Source: Candidatus Saccharimonadota bacterium (lineage in GTDB: Bacteria > Patescibacteriota > Saccharimonadia > Saccharimonadales > UBA4665). Taken from it: a stretch of DNA of 64,000 bases. Both the position numbers and the translations under genes were made by a program. Numbering within the stretch: position 1 is the stretch's first letter; each line of letters opens with the position of its first letter. Positions 8,449 through 17,090 of the stretch are shown in pieces. Under the pieces are notes generated by a model. That model was not told where the DNA came from. It did not search any database and worked only from the letters and a program-made list of their open reading frames with translations. The DNA is taken from the NCBI GenBank assembly GCA_027459325.1, contig DAIDIO010000001.1:124001-188000 (forward strand), written 5' to 3'.

Positions 8449-9513
8449 ATGGCTAAACAACCTCACGAACGGCCTGGTCAAGAATCGTTCAATCTGCCTA
8501 GTATAGAGCAGCCAGCAGCTAAGCCTCTAACCCCAGAGCAGGTCAATGCTCATTTTGAGATGAGAGGGTACTTTTTTGAAGCTTATTCCAGTGAAACTAT
8601 GGCCGAAAGGTACTTATCTGATGTAACTAAGACAGAGACTGTTCGTACCGCACTTGCTAAACAAAAGCAAGCTGAAGCAAAAGTTGAAATCAATAACGCG
8701 AAAAGAAAATTTGCCATCTGGAAAGATTACCATCTTTTAGAGTCTGTAGACGATAAAGAGGTGACATTTTGGATAGAAGGTGATGACCAAGAAGGCACCA
8801 AAACTAACGCTTTCAACGATGACTTCGCTGAAGCCTATAAGCAGTTTCAGCTGGTGGTTGCTAGCTGCGGCGAATATTTGCCGAAAGGTTGGCTGAAAGA
8901 AAAGAAGCCTTCATTTGATGTCAAAGTTGAATTGGACCCCAGAAGGCTTATTGAAGCCAGTAATTCCACTCTTCTAAGCCCGGAAGCACTAACAGCCGCT
9001 GAATATTGGACGACAACCTTACTATTATGCAGTGCCGTAAACGCCAGAAAAGGCAATCCGGAACAGCCATCATCTAAAGATGAAGAGAGGAGAGCCACTG
9101 ATTATGACTACCCAAAAAACTATAAAGAGCTAGTTGAAAGAGTTAGAAGTGAACTTAGATATCGATTCCAAGAAGATATAAAAGAACAGCCCGAAAATCT
9201 TGATGAGCCAGTCCAGAAAGCTCAAATAATCGATATGACTAGTCGTCTCCCAACAGTACAGCTAGAGCATGCTCTTGATTATGCTATAGCCCAAAGCGCT
9301 GACCGGTTGCCTGTACTTAGACAATACAATTTACTGCCTGCAGCTATAGCCGACTATGGTAATGAATTATTTAGAATTGCCGTGCTAAAGGAGCAAGGAG
9401 AAATCGATCAGCAACCCGAACGTCGGGCTAATTATCTTAAACTTAGAAAAATTATTAATTTAAACAGAAAAAATATCGCTCTCGGCATACTATCGCTCGA
9501 AGGTGATTTATAA
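8449..9513 (+). CDS. Unknown soluble protein, 354 residues
   Basis: No domain recognised. The protein is charged, without signal peptide or membrane segment, and is mostly predicted helical, with several basic/acidic heptad-like stretches (for example KQKQAEAKVEINNAKRKFA). TACAAT ends 9 nt before the ATG. Its last codons hold the -10 of the following dihydrouridine synthase gene, so the two genes are very tightly packed but likely have separate starts. Confidence 0.6.
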   Translation: MAKQPHERPGQESFNLPSIEQPAAKPLTPEQVNAHFEMRGYFFEAYSSETMAERYLSDVTKTETVRTALAKQKQAEAKVEINNAKRKFAIWKDYHLLESVDDKEVTFWIEGDDQEGTKTNAFNDDFAEAYKQFQLVVASCGEYLPKGWLKEKKPSFDVKVELDPRRLIEASNSTLLSPEALTAAEYWTTTLLLCSAVNARKGNPEQPSSKDEERRATDYDYPKNYKELVERVRSELRYRFQEDIKEQPENLDEPVQKAQIIDMTSRLPTVQLEHALDYAIAQSADRLPVLRQYNLLPAAIADYGNELFRIAVLKEQGEIDQQPERRANYLKLRKIINLNRKNIALGILSLEGDL

Positions 9514-9520
9514 TAGACAG

Positions 9521-10501
9521 ATGAAATTTTGGGACAGTTTAGAAAAGCCATTCTTCGTGCTGGCGCCGATGGATGACGTTACTGACGTTGTTTTCCGTCA
9601 AATTGTGTCAGAATGCGCTAAGCCGGATATTTTTTTCACCGAATTTGTTAATGTTGACGGTTTACAGAGTCCGGGGAGGCCAAGGCTTATTAAAAAGCTG
9701 TTTCTTTCCCAATATGACAAGCCTCTAATTGCCCAATTGTGGGGTAAAAATCCGGATAATTTCACCAAAACTGCTGAACAGATTGCAGACGGTAGTCTAG
9801 CTAAAGAACTAGGTTTCCCGGCAGGAATTAATTATGCCGGCGTGGACTTAAATATGGGTTGTCCACAAAAGAACGAAGTTACTGCCGGAACCTGCTCGGC
9901 CCTTATTAATGACCGGCCTCTGGCCAGTGATATTATCAGTGCCACTAAAGCCGGTCTGAATGGCAGGTTACCAATTAGTGTAAAAACCAGGCTTGGTTGG
10001 AACGAAGTAGACTTAAGCTGGCCGGAATTTTTGCTAAAACATGATTTAAACATGCTAACCATCCATGGACGTACCCGGAAAGAGATGAGCAAGGTACCGG
10101 CTCATTGGGATCAGATTGGCGAAGTAAAAAAAATTCGGGATAAAGTTGCACCGACAACTTTAATAGTCGGCAATGGCGACGTCATGAGCCGTCAGCAAGG
10201 CCTAGAACTTGCCAAAAAGTATCAATTAGACGGAATCATGATAGGGAGAGGTATTTTTCATGATCCATTCGTTTTTAGTGAAGATAGCATCTGGAAAGAA
10301 ATGACCAAAGAAGAAAAGATAGCTTTATACAGAACACACGTTGAACTCTTCAAAAATACCTGGAAGAACAATGAGCGACCGGTTTATACGCTCAATAAAT
10401 TTTGTAAGATATATATCAACGGCTTTGATGCAGCTAAAGAACTTAGAGAAGAGCTTATGAAGTCCTCCAGCGCCGAGGCGTTGCTTAGGAGCCTGTCTTA
10501 A
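9521..10501 (+). CDS. tRNA-dihydrouridine synthase
   Basis: FMN-dependent reductase that converts uridines in the tRNA D-loop to dihydrouridine. Family marks are LAPMDDVTDVVFR at the N-terminus, the GVDLNMGCPQK catalytic Cys loop, SVKTRLGW, LTIHGRTRKEMSK and NGDVMSRQQGLELA with GIMIGRGIFHDPF. A GTG at 9503 is in frame, but ATG 9521 is preferred: TATAAT (9509-9514) ends exactly 6 nt upstream and FMN-binding Dus proteins begin close to the LAPM motif. The three Dus subtypes cannot be separated by eye. Convergent with the kinase gene, overlapping it by 17 bp. Confidence 0.92.
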   Translation: MKFWDSLEKPFFVLAPMDDVTDVVFRQIVSECAKPDIFFTEFVNVDGLQSPGRPRLIKKLFLSQYDKPLIAQLWGKNPDNFTKTAEQIADGSLAKELGFPAGINYAGVDLNMGCPQKNEVTAGTCSALINDRPLASDIISATKAGLNGRLPISVKTRLGWNEVDLSWPEFLLKHDLNMLTIHGRTRKEMSKVPAHWDQIGEVKKIRDKVAPTTLIVGNGDVMSRQQGLELAKKYQLDGIMIGRGIFHDPFVFSEDSIWKEMTKEEKIALYRTHVELFKNTWKNNERPVYTLNKFCKIYINGFDAAKELREELMKSSSAEALLRSLS

Positions 10502-11498
10502 CTGACTTTGGCTGGCTTATTGAGGCTAGTAAGTCCAGCCACTGAGCATCCGTTGGCCGATTCTCGGGTTTATTTGCCAGGCTGTTCATGGTAATTTCAT
10601 TTAATTCAGGCAAAACATACTTATTGAGATTTTTTGCTTCAATTGGCGCCTCATAACTAACCGATTGCTTAAAAATAGTAAACTTCTCGGTAATATCTTT
10701 ACCTTCTGCTCGAAAAGGTAATGTGCCGGTTAACATCCTATATGCCGTCACTCCCCACGAAAATATATCCGATTCGGTCGACACGAGGGTTGGATTAGAG
10801 AGTAATTCTGGAGCTGTATAGCCGGGAGTACCAATAATGCCGGACTTTTCCGTTGGATAACTCCAAAGACGCTCTTCTCTTGAGTTGGCCCGCTTTAGTT
10901 TATCATCAGTGGCTTCTACCAGACCGAAGTCGGTCAGCGCCCAGTAGTCACCATCGGAGTAGCCTACGAAGTTATTTGGTTTAATATCTTGATGAATATA
11001 GCCTAGATCATGCATGGCAACAATTGCCGGTATGATTTGTGCCGTCATTTTAATCATTAATTCAGCGCGTTTGCGTTTACTAGTTTCTTCACCGATTTTT
11101 TGCTCCAGAGTTGTATCTGCTAATTCTGTTACTACATAGCGCTGAGGTGATGGGCCGTCTGTTATAGTGCCGACCGTTCTAGTCTTAACGATATGACTGA
11201 TTCCGTTCAATGCAATATGAGCTTCTAGTTCCCGTGTAGTTTGGCGGGCTACTTCAGCGTTTGGTTCACGGAAAACTTTTACGGCAACGTTTGGATCTTT
11301 GGGTGTTATTGAATCATGAGCCCGGTATACATCAGCAAGATTACCTGGTGAAATAGGTCCGTCATCAATTAATAAGAATCGGTGATCGGCAATCAGATCA
11401 CCTTCGTTAAATCTCGAAATTGGCTGCCCTAATATAGGCATCGAATAATAGGGCACTTCAGCCGGTACGCATAATTCGTTCAAGTGAGGTTGTGGCAT
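10485..11498 (-). CDS. Hanks-type Ser/Thr protein kinase
   Basis: Soluble eukaryotic-like protein kinase of 337 residues, with no transmembrane segment or PASTA domain. VAVKVF carries the ATP-binding Lys (about residue 73), the Glu of helix C lies in TTRELEAH, the catalytic loop is YIHQDIKPNNF (HQD instead of HRD), DFG is in LTDFGLVE, and APE is in YTAPELLSNP. The Gly-rich loop is degenerate (DDGPISPGNLADVYRA). All catalytic residues are present, so activity is plausible. Targets are unknown and no partner phosphatase is adjacent. Confidence 0.88.
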   Translation of the reverse strand: MPQPHLNELCVPAEVPYYSMPILGQPISRFNEGDLIADHRFLLIDDGPISPGNLADVYRAHDSITPKDPNVAVKVFREPNAEVARQTTRELEAHIALNGISHIVKTRTVGTITDGPSPQRYVVTELADTTLEQKIGEETSKRKRAELMIKMTAQIIPAIVAMHDLGYIHQDIKPNNFVGYSDGDYWALTDFGLVEATDDKLKRANSREERLWSYPTEKSGIIGTPGYTAPELLSNPTLVSTESDIFSWGVTAYRMLTGTLPFRAEGKDITEKFTIFKQSVSYEAPIEAKNLNKYVLPELNEITMNSLANKPENRPTDAQWLDLLASISQPKSVKTGS

Positions 11499-11697
11499 AT
11501 TATTTTTGTTACACGGGGTCTATTATTTTAAGTCCACTACTATTATAGATCTTATAGTCAACCACGTTAAGCTTTTGCAGTAATAAATAGTACAGAAGAA
11601 CCAAAAAATTCGTGCTTGCATATTTTTAGCTTAAGCAGATAATTGAAAATAGGCTTACCAAAACAAAGACCGAATAATAAAGCCAGAATCCTCATCA

Positions 11698-12432
11698 ATG
11701 GTTGTACAAATAGCTGAATCAATGCCAGGTTTAGCGACTGATATAGAAGATGATCAAGTCGCCACTGCTGCAAGCTATGAATCAGCAGTACCATTCGAAG
11801 ATTATCTACATATAGAAAGCATTGGCACAAAGTGCGATAGTTTTGTTAACCAGGCAGTCAATAAACTCGGTGCCTTAGTAATGGCTAACGGCAGACATGA
11901 GGCAATCAGGATAAATGGTCCGGCCGGAGAAGTTACAATTTATGATTATGATGAGGGGGTATTCGGCCTAAAGGGCGTATCCAGCCATGAGGGCAGTGCC
12001 GATAACCTGCGAGCATACGTTTTAAGGTGTGTGGCAATTAGGTCGGCTGTACAGCAAACCGATATACCTAAAAGATACAACCCGGAACCGGAAACGGCCG
12101 AAGAGACTAATTTAGAAAGCAATCAAAAAAGGGAACTAGAAGAAGCTAACGAGGCCCTAAGAGCAATAGGCAAAGAAGCAATTGGGCTGCATTTCAAACT
12201 TAGATCAAATAGAACACCTCATGAAATTCGGTCTGAAATTGAAGAACATATACAGACTATAATCCGTTATGAAAGATTGACTGCGGCTTACCAAAAAGAT
12301 CTTTCCAGCACCCCTCCTGGTAAGAATAAAGTGGCATCTAATCAACCGGATGAAATGCTTGCGCACAGTCAACGACGAATACGCAAACTCCAGTCAGTGT
12401 TATTTCAGCTAGTGCAAAATGAAATTTACTAG
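11698..12432 (+). CDS. Unknown soluble protein, 244 residues
   Basis: No domain is recognised. The N-terminal half is acidic and mixed, the C-terminal half from about residue 130 is strongly charged and helical (NQKRELEEANEALRAIGKEA and onward), probably coiled coil. No signal or membrane segment. The start is uncertain: ATG 11698 or ATG 11722 (MPGLATDIEDD). Divergent from the kinase gene, with a ~200-bp region between them in which no strong promoter stands out. Confidence 0.55.
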   Translation: MVVQIAESMPGLATDIEDDQVATAASYESAVPFEDYLHIESIGTKCDSFVNQAVNKLGALVMANGRHEAIRINGPAGEVTIYDYDEGVFGLKGVSSHEGSADNLRAYVLRCVAIRSAVQQTDIPKRYNPEPETAEETNLESNQKRELEEANEALRAIGKEAIGLHFKLRSNRTPHEIRSEIEEHIQTIIRYERLTAAYQKDLSSTPPGKNKVASNQPDEMLAHSQRRIRKLQSVLFQLVQNEIY

Positions 12433-12476
12433 CGCCTTGTAACCTGATAAAACCAATAATTACCTTTTTATTGCTC

Positions 12477-13016
12477 TTACGGAGCCAGGCTTATCTGCGA
12501 AGAGCTAGTTACTTCAATTTCGGGTTCACCGTTATAATTCACTATACTTCCAGTTACGTCAATACTTTGCCCAGAGTATTCATTAAGCCAATTTGAGCCA
12601 TCGGGCGTTCCTGCCGGTATCCAAACCGAAAAGCCATAGGGCGCTGATGAATACTGGTTTAAGTACATCTGCCCACTGTATGAAGTATAAGCATATCCCG
12701 TAAATTGTACGCAGCCAGTTTGACCCTCCTCGCTAGCAGCTTGTGATGCCGTGACACAGTTTGGTGGCTGCGGTTTTGGATTTGGTTGGCCCGAGCCAAG
12801 CTGACCTGATGTTATTGGTGGTGAATTATTTCCTGAAGAAAGCCCCGATTTAATAGGGGCTGGGCTCACTGGGTTTGTATTCTTAAGATTGGCAATACTT
12901 ATAACGACGACTAATACTATTAATACAACCAAGATGCTGCAAACACTCATAATCACTGTTATAGTCCTGTTTCTAGATCGATTACTTGTCGGTTGCTTTC
13001 TCGGGCTGTCATCCAT
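12477..13016 (-). CDS. Membrane-anchored protein with OB-fold-like ectodomain
   Basis: A 179-residue protein with a basic N-terminus (about 20 residues), one transmembrane helix at about 19-42, a Pro/Ser/Gly-rich linker to about 85 and a folded domain. That domain runs GCVQFTGYAYTSYSGQMYLN, then SVWIPAGTP, SIDVTGSIVNYNGEPEIEV, SSSQISL. The pattern (strand, fold-back, GxxVxVTGxVxxYxGxPxIxVxxxxQI) resembles OB-fold modules attached to secreted nucleases and DNA-binding proteins. The single pair of Cys (NCVTA, TGCVQ) could form a disulfide. Function is inferred only loosely. Confidence 0.65.
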   Translation of the reverse strand: MDDSPRKQPTSNRSRNRTITVIMSVCSILVVLIVLVVVISIANLKNTNPVSPAPIKSGLSSGNNSPPITSGQLGSGQPNPKPQPPNCVTASQAASEEGQTGCVQFTGYAYTSYSGQMYLNQYSSAPYGFSVWIPAGTPDGSNWLNEYSGQSIDVTGSIVNYNGEPEIEVTSSSQISLAP

Positions 13017-13120
13017 AGCAGTAATTACATAACTCTTATTTATTTACTATACTCTCAAGAACAAGCAGCGCAATTAAACAAGCATACACCGTATAATACT
13101 TATGCTAAACTGAAAGCAAT

Positions 13121-13840
13121 ATGGACAATCAAACAACGCAGCCAATATTTACGCAATCAACCGCCCCTCAACAACCTGTCATGCAGCAACGGCCTAAATC
13201 AAAGAATAATCTTAAACCACTATTGTTTAGTATATTAGCCTTAGTAGTTCTTGCAGCCGTAGGCTATGGCGTCTATTATTGGCAGCACAAGCAGGTTAGC
13301 GATGACAATACCAAAGTTTCTAGCCTTCAGTCTCAGGTATCCAGCTTGCAGGCCCAGATCAATAAGCTCTCCCAAGCTGCTAAACCGTCTAGCAAGTCCA
13401 GCACAAGCTCAACTCAGCCAAGTGCAACTGCTTTAACCTCATTTACAAGCAAAGACGGCAAATTCTCATTACAATACCCAAGTTCATGGTTAGTAACCCC
13501 AAGTTGCACAAACTTGGATAATCAATTCAATGCCGGCTCTAACACAAGTTCTGCTGGTGCATGTAATACTAGCAGCGGAGCTAGCCCAGAGATTACAGTG
13601 CTAGACACTACTCATCCATGCATTGTACCGAGTAGTGGTGGCACTACGCGACAGGTAATTGTATCTGGGGTAAAAGGGCAAGAATATACCTCCACAGATG
13701 GTACACACATTGTGTATTGTGTTGCATCTCCATCAGTTTCAGGCTTGAGCTATGTGGCTACATATACCCAATCGGCCGGCAATCCAAATGTCTCATCTGA
13801 CTTCAATAATATGGTTACTGGCAGCCTTAAGTTTAATTAG
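13121..13840 (+). CDS. Membrane-anchored coiled-coil protein, paralogue 1
   Basis: 239 residues: Gln/Pro-rich cytoplasmic tail beginning MDNQTTQPI, one transmembrane helix at about 35-53, a short heptad-repeat coiled coil (VSSLQSQVSSLQAQINKL) and an extracellular Ser-rich linker leading to a domain with DGKFSLQYPSSWLV. The F-x-x-x-YP-x-SW-x-V signature resembles PsbP-like domains. It shares its first ~90 residues and its upstream ~25 bp with the 15909 gene. Four Cys in the ectodomain suggest disulfides. Likely cell-surface exposed; role unknown. Confidence 0.75.
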   Translation: MDNQTTQPIFTQSTAPQQPVMQQRPKSKNNLKPLLFSILALVVLAAVGYGVYYWQHKQVSDDNTKVSSLQSQVSSLQAQINKLSQAAKPSSKSSTSSTQPSATALTSFTSKDGKFSLQYPSSWLVTPSCTNLDNQFNAGSNTSSAGACNTSSGASPEITVLDTTHPCIVPSSGGTTRQVIVSGVKGQEYTSTDGTHIVYCVASPSVSGLSYVATYTQSAGNPNVSSDFNNMVTGSLKFN

Positions 13841-14121
13841 GTCAGCTAATATCATTCTTTAGTCGAATATTTAGGTTATAAGAAGCATTTATACAGATAT
13901 CATTTTAAATCTTACTAAGAATAATAATTATGGTGGGTTACTTGCTGTTTATTTGAAACACGTTCACAAAAAAATATTCTAGCAGATTTTACAGAGGGCT
14001 GGATTAGTACTCAGCGAAACCCTGACAAGCTCAAGACTAAGTTTACTCAAGAGACGGAGTATGACTTATAAGGATATGTGAGTATAAGATTAATCCTTTT
14101 GAAACAAAGACAGCTTTATAG
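13841..14121. other. Intergenic stretch with decayed repeat copy 1
   Basis: No intact gene. From about 13960 the plus strand reads as a fragment related to LFET....ILAD..EGW.ST, ending in ...TQETEYDL and a stop near 14069, with frameshifts before it. The same reading recurs at 15765-15840 and 16622-16786. The stretch CTCAAGAGACGG..TATG.CTTATA.G (14047 on) matches the other two copies closely. Confidence 0.55.
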
Positions 14122-14841
14122 TTACTTAGAGTAAATTGATTTTAATATAGCTAGGGCAGTTTTGCCATTAACTGAACTGAACCATGCATTTGCTTGCTGA
14201 GTAGACGTAAAGTTTTGATTGGTAGGCTGTATGGTAATCTCCGCCATGTTGGAATTGTTATCGTACTGGAATACTGGCACTGTACCTACGGTTATGCTTT
14301 GACCCTGCTTCACTGAGCTTAGAGGCGTGTTAGTAATAGCAAAAACAGGTGTATGTTCCACTGCTTCAACATAGTAGCCGCCCAATATGGTCAAATTGTT
14401 GATCCCAACAGTTACGGAAGACGCTGAGTATGGAATAAAATTAGACGGAAAATCATCTTTTATGTAAGGGTTTGTATAGGTTAGTGTTAGTGTTTTGTTA
14501 GAGTTGGATAGAGAAGCACTGGCATATTTAAACTGTGAATCGCTGTTATCTTTAACAGTCCAACTAGGCGGATATTTGAAGCAAAAGACTGATTGATAGG
14601 GGTCGCAGTAGCTCTTCCAGTTAGCGGTTGTGATATTGGTTGCAGATTTAGCGGAAATAAGCTGACTGCTCAGTGACTGTAGCTCGATACTTAGTTTTGC
14701 GTTCAGGCTTACTGCGTCTTGCATTTTTTTATGTTGGCTAGTGTACAGGTAAGCGCCTACGCCTATAAGAAGCAATACAACTATTAGAGCGAATATAACC
14801 TCATGTTTTCTTCTATTTTTTGGTGATTGTATTGGATCCAT
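14122..14841 (-). CDS. Membrane-anchored coiled-coil protein, paralogue 2
   Basis: About 239 residues from the ATG at 14841. Basic N-terminus, transmembrane helix at about 16-34, coiled coil (LNAKLSIELQSLSSQLISA) and an extracellular domain containing VFCFKYPPSWTV, the same YP-x-SW signature as paralogue 1. An open frame continues upstream to 14940 but would overlap the previous gene by 95 bp. The preferred start lies 4 bp after the stop of the 15676 gene, so the two form an operon on the minus strand. Two Cys at YCDPYQSVFCF probably pair outside the cell. Confidence 0.72.
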   Translation of the reverse strand: MDPIQSPKNRRKHEVIFALIVVLLLIGVGAYLYTSQHKKMQDAVSLNAKLSIELQSLSSQLISAKSATNITTANWKSYCDPYQSVFCFKYPPSWTVKDNSDSQFKYASASLSNSNKTLTLTYTNPYIKDDFPSNFIPYSASSVTVGINNLTILGGYYVEAVEHTPVFAITNTPLSSVKQGQSITVGTVPVFQYDNNSNMAEITIQPTNQNFTSTQQANAWFSSVNGKTALAILKSIYSK

Positions 14842-14845
14842 CTTC

Positions 14846-15676
14846 TTAACTACCTTGTATCTTAATCGACTGAGCCAATGACTTAACTGCGGGTTCATAC
14901 TGACTATTATCATTAGTTTTAGTTGTGCCATTAGGACCATTTTTGTTATTTACGTTAGAAGTGATTACTATCACGCATGAACTATTAGCAAGTACGTAGT
15001 ACTCATTATTTGATTGACTGCCATAAGTCAGACTTTCAGCACCTTGATTTAAGTAATAGGTGCTGTAGCCGTTGATAGAAGTGGTAGAGGTGACATCTGA
15101 TGATTGAGGTGTAAGTCCGCCAAGCAAATCTTGCCAATACCAATCTTGAGCTGACGTGCTATCCGTATGCTTATAAACTGATATGTTAATCCCGCCATAT
15201 GAAGATGAAGTATTGTTGGTATTGAGTGAACTTGGGACAACAACTGTTGTGTCCAAACAGGTTACAGCGGACGCGGAGTATCCGTTATAGCACGGTGCAG
15301 CATATTTAGATGCTGTGGCTTCAATCCAACCAGCTGGTACTGTAAAACTTACTTGCTTATTAGCAAGGGTCACAGTACGGGAAGTAGTGGGTTTTGAAGA
15401 AATGACACTTCCATTATTCTGATTGGTAATACTTTCTAGCTCTTGCCTTGCATTAACTAGCTCACTGTTTAGCTGAGACTGATGGCTATTCATAGAAGTT
15501 AACTTATTCTTTTGCCATATATATATGCCCACGTCCGCAGCCGCTATTATAATCAAAACCAAGAAAAACACAGGTAAGAGTTTCGAGTGCATTTGGCTTA
15601 CTGAAGCATAAGATGGGGCAATATCAATTTGGTTTTCAGTTTTATCGATGCCGGTCTGTTGAGGTTTATTATCCAT
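14846..15676 (-). CDS. Membrane-anchored coiled-coil protein, paralogue 3
   Basis: 276 residues with the same plan: polar tail starting MDNKPQQTG, transmembrane helix at about 34-55, coiled coil (SHQSQLNSELVNARQELESI), then a domain with VSFTVPAGWIEATASKY, a variant of the YP-x-SW motif. Three Cys in the ectodomain. First gene of a two-gene minus-strand unit with paralogue 2 and transcribed divergently from paralogue 4. The C-terminal part has NNEYYVLANSSCVIVITSN, a beta-rich stretch. No known function. Confidence 0.72.
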   Translation of the reverse strand: MDNKPQQTGIDKTENQIDIAPSYASVSQMHSKLLPVFFLVLIIIAAADVGIYIWQKNKLTSMNSHQSQLNSELVNARQELESITNQNNGSVISSKPTTSRTVTLANKQVSFTVPAGWIEATASKYAAPCYNGYSASAVTCLDTTVVVPSSLNTNNTSSSYGGINISVYKHTDSTSAQDWYWQDLLGGLTPQSSDVTSTTSINGYSTYYLNQGAESLTYGSQSNNEYYVLANSSCVIVITSNVNNKNGPNGTTKTNDNSQYEPAVKSLAQSIKIQGS

Positions 15677-15908
15677 GATATATTTTTCGTTAATTTAGAA
15701 TAACATAAGCAGAATGGAATAATATATACCTTTAGACACTGCACAACCCATGCCGTATGATGCAAACACCTTGGTGGGCATCTTTTTGTCGCAGTGGCAG
15801 TTAAGACACAATCCTCTCAAGAGACGGCGTATGTCTTATAGGTTGCTGTTAGTATAAGATGAAATCGTTTGAAACAACTGGTGCCGCTTATGCTAAACTG
15901 AGAGCAAT
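15677..15908. other. Intergenic stretch with decayed repeat copy 2
   Basis: Holds the second copy of the repeat (about 15760-15880). It reads CKHLGGHLF then, after an apparent internal deletion, VKTQSSQETAYVL and a stop at 15838-15840, followed by the shared non-coding part (AGTATAAGATGAAATCGTTTG and neighbours). The last ~25 bp before the ATG at 15909 are almost identical to the region upstream of 13121. Confidence 0.55.
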
Positions 15909-16592
15909 ATGGACAATCAGACTACACAACCCATAGTTACGCAATCACCACCTCAACAGCCTGTTTCACAGCCACCAATCAGCTCAAAAAGCAAGCTGAA
16001 ACCACTATTGCTCACTCTATTAGCCTTAGTAGTACTTGTAGTAGTAGGTTATGGTGTTTATTCTTGGCAACATAAGAAGGTTAGCGATGCCGACACAAAG
16101 GTTACAAGCCTGCAATCACAAATATCTAGCTTACAGTCTCAGGTTAATAAGCTCAGCAAGTCAGCGAGAAGCACAACATCAAGCCCAGCATCTTCGTCTA
16201 GCACAAACTACTTACAGATTAAGGAATTGGGTATTGAGCTACCTCTTTCAAGTACTATTGCAGACTTGTCCTATACTTGGGATAGCACCAACTCTCAAGC
16301 TACGGTCGGCTCAGCGGCTTTACTGAAATATGCAGAAACCCAAGACCCTAGCGAATGTGGAGCTTATGAGGGTACAATTTACCGATTAGGCACAATAAGC
16401 AAAGGCAGCGTTCCAACTGGCTTTACAGGCTATTATAAGTCATATACTGTAGGTGGAAACGCTTATACGTTATATTTGCCGACAAATGGATGTGCAACTA
16501 GTGGTAGCTCTAGTGCTAATAATGTGGTTAATCAGTCTGGTACATATGAAACTGCGCTAGAGAGCGCACTTCAAAACGCTAAGACTTTATAA
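15909..16592 (+). CDS. Membrane-anchored coiled-coil protein, paralogue 4
   Basis: 227 residues. The first ~90 residues closely match paralogue 1 (MDNQTTQPI, LKPLLLTLLALVVL transmembrane helix, VTSLQSQISSLQSQVNKL coiled coil), whereas the ectodomain (YLQIKELGIELPLSSTIADL...) is unrelated to the YP-x-SW domains of the others. The abrupt change after the coiled coil looks like exchange of one surface domain for another on a fixed anchor. Two Cys (PSECGAYE, NGCATSG) are spaced as a plausible disulfide. Confidence 0.75.
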   Translation: MDNQTTQPIVTQSPPQQPVSQPPISSKSKLKPLLLTLLALVVLVVVGYGVYSWQHKKVSDADTKVTSLQSQISSLQSQVNKLSKSARSTTSSPASSSSTNYLQIKELGIELPLSSTIADLSYTWDSTNSQATVGSAALLKYAETQDPSECGAYEGTIYRLGTISKGSVPTGFTGYYKSYTVGGNAYTLYLPTNGCATSGSSSANNVVNQSGTYETALESALQNAKTL

Positions 16593-16621
16593 ACCTTCCT
16601 TGTTAAAAGCCATGTTTTAAG

Positions 16622-16786
16622 GTGTTAAATAAGCATAAGAACTTTGGTGGAGATGGAATCAACTTATTTGAAACATACCCAATTGAAGATATTCTAGCTG
16701 ATATTGCCGAAGGCTGGAATAGCACACTGCAAAGTATTGAAGGTTTGGATACTCATCCAACTCAAGAGATAGCATATGTTTTATAG
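16622..16786 (+). pseudogene. Coding remnant, repeat copy 3
   Basis: The longest copy of the intergenic repeat: a 54-codon frame (possible GTG start) reading ...NFGGDGINLFETYPIEDIL, ADIAEGWNSTLQSIEGL and DTHPTQEIAYVL. Copies 1 and 2 preserve the end of the same frame with frameshifts or deletion, so these are likely remnants of one gene family's 3' end rather than three independent genes. I do not recognise the parent protein. Confidence 0.45.
16631..16652 (+). repeat. Left direct repeat flanking AbrB-Doc module
   Basis: AAGCATAAG-A-ACTTTGGTGG-A-G, matching 17469-17490 with two mismatches in 22 positions. The right copy runs into the 3' end of the tRNA at 17483-17558, so this left copy looks like a displaced tRNA-end duplicate. 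Confidence 0.6.
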
Positions 16787-16846
16787 CTTGCGATAAGGAT
16801 AAGATAAAGGCGCTTGAAATAGCTATATACAGGTAATTCTAACTTT

Positions 16847-16859
16847 GTTATAATATAAC
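16847..16859 (+). promoter_or_regulatory. Promoter/operator of the AbrB-Doc module
   Basis: TATAAT (16849-16854) sits inside the palindrome GTTATA-A-TATAAC (16847-16859). AbrB/MazE-type antitoxins usually repress their own promoter, and this palindrome is a natural candidate site. A GAAAGGA ribosome-binding sequence follows before the ATG at 16878. Confidence 0.55.
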
Positions 16860-16877
16860 AGAGAAAGGAACTGTATA

Positions 16878-17090
16878 ATGAGCCAAAAAGTTATAAAAAT
16901 AGGTAGTTCTTTAGGTGTGACTATTCCTAAGAGTGAAATTGCTAAACTTCATATTATTCCTGGTGATGAAGTAGATATTACCATTCAAAAAAAGGTCACT
17001 CGTTTGGCAAAACACGAGCAATTATTAAAAAGTTTAGAGAGTTTCATGAATACTTACGATAAAGACCTTCGACAACTATCTAAAAAATAA
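16878..17090 (+). CDS. AbrB/MazE-type antitoxin
   Basis: 70 residues. The N-terminal swapped-hairpin DNA-binding domain is seen in KVIKIGSSLGVTIPKSEIAKLHIIPGDEVDI. The C-terminal ~25 residues are basic and helical and presumably wrap the toxin. Expected to neutralise the Doc toxin encoded directly downstream and to repress the operon. Its stop codon shares one base with the toxin start, so translation is coupled. Pairing of AbrB with Doc instead of Phd is less usual but known. Confidence 0.88.
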   Translation: MSQKVIKIGSSLGVTIPKSEIAKLHIIPGDEVDITIQKKVTRLAKHEQLLKSLESFMNTYDKDLRQLSKK

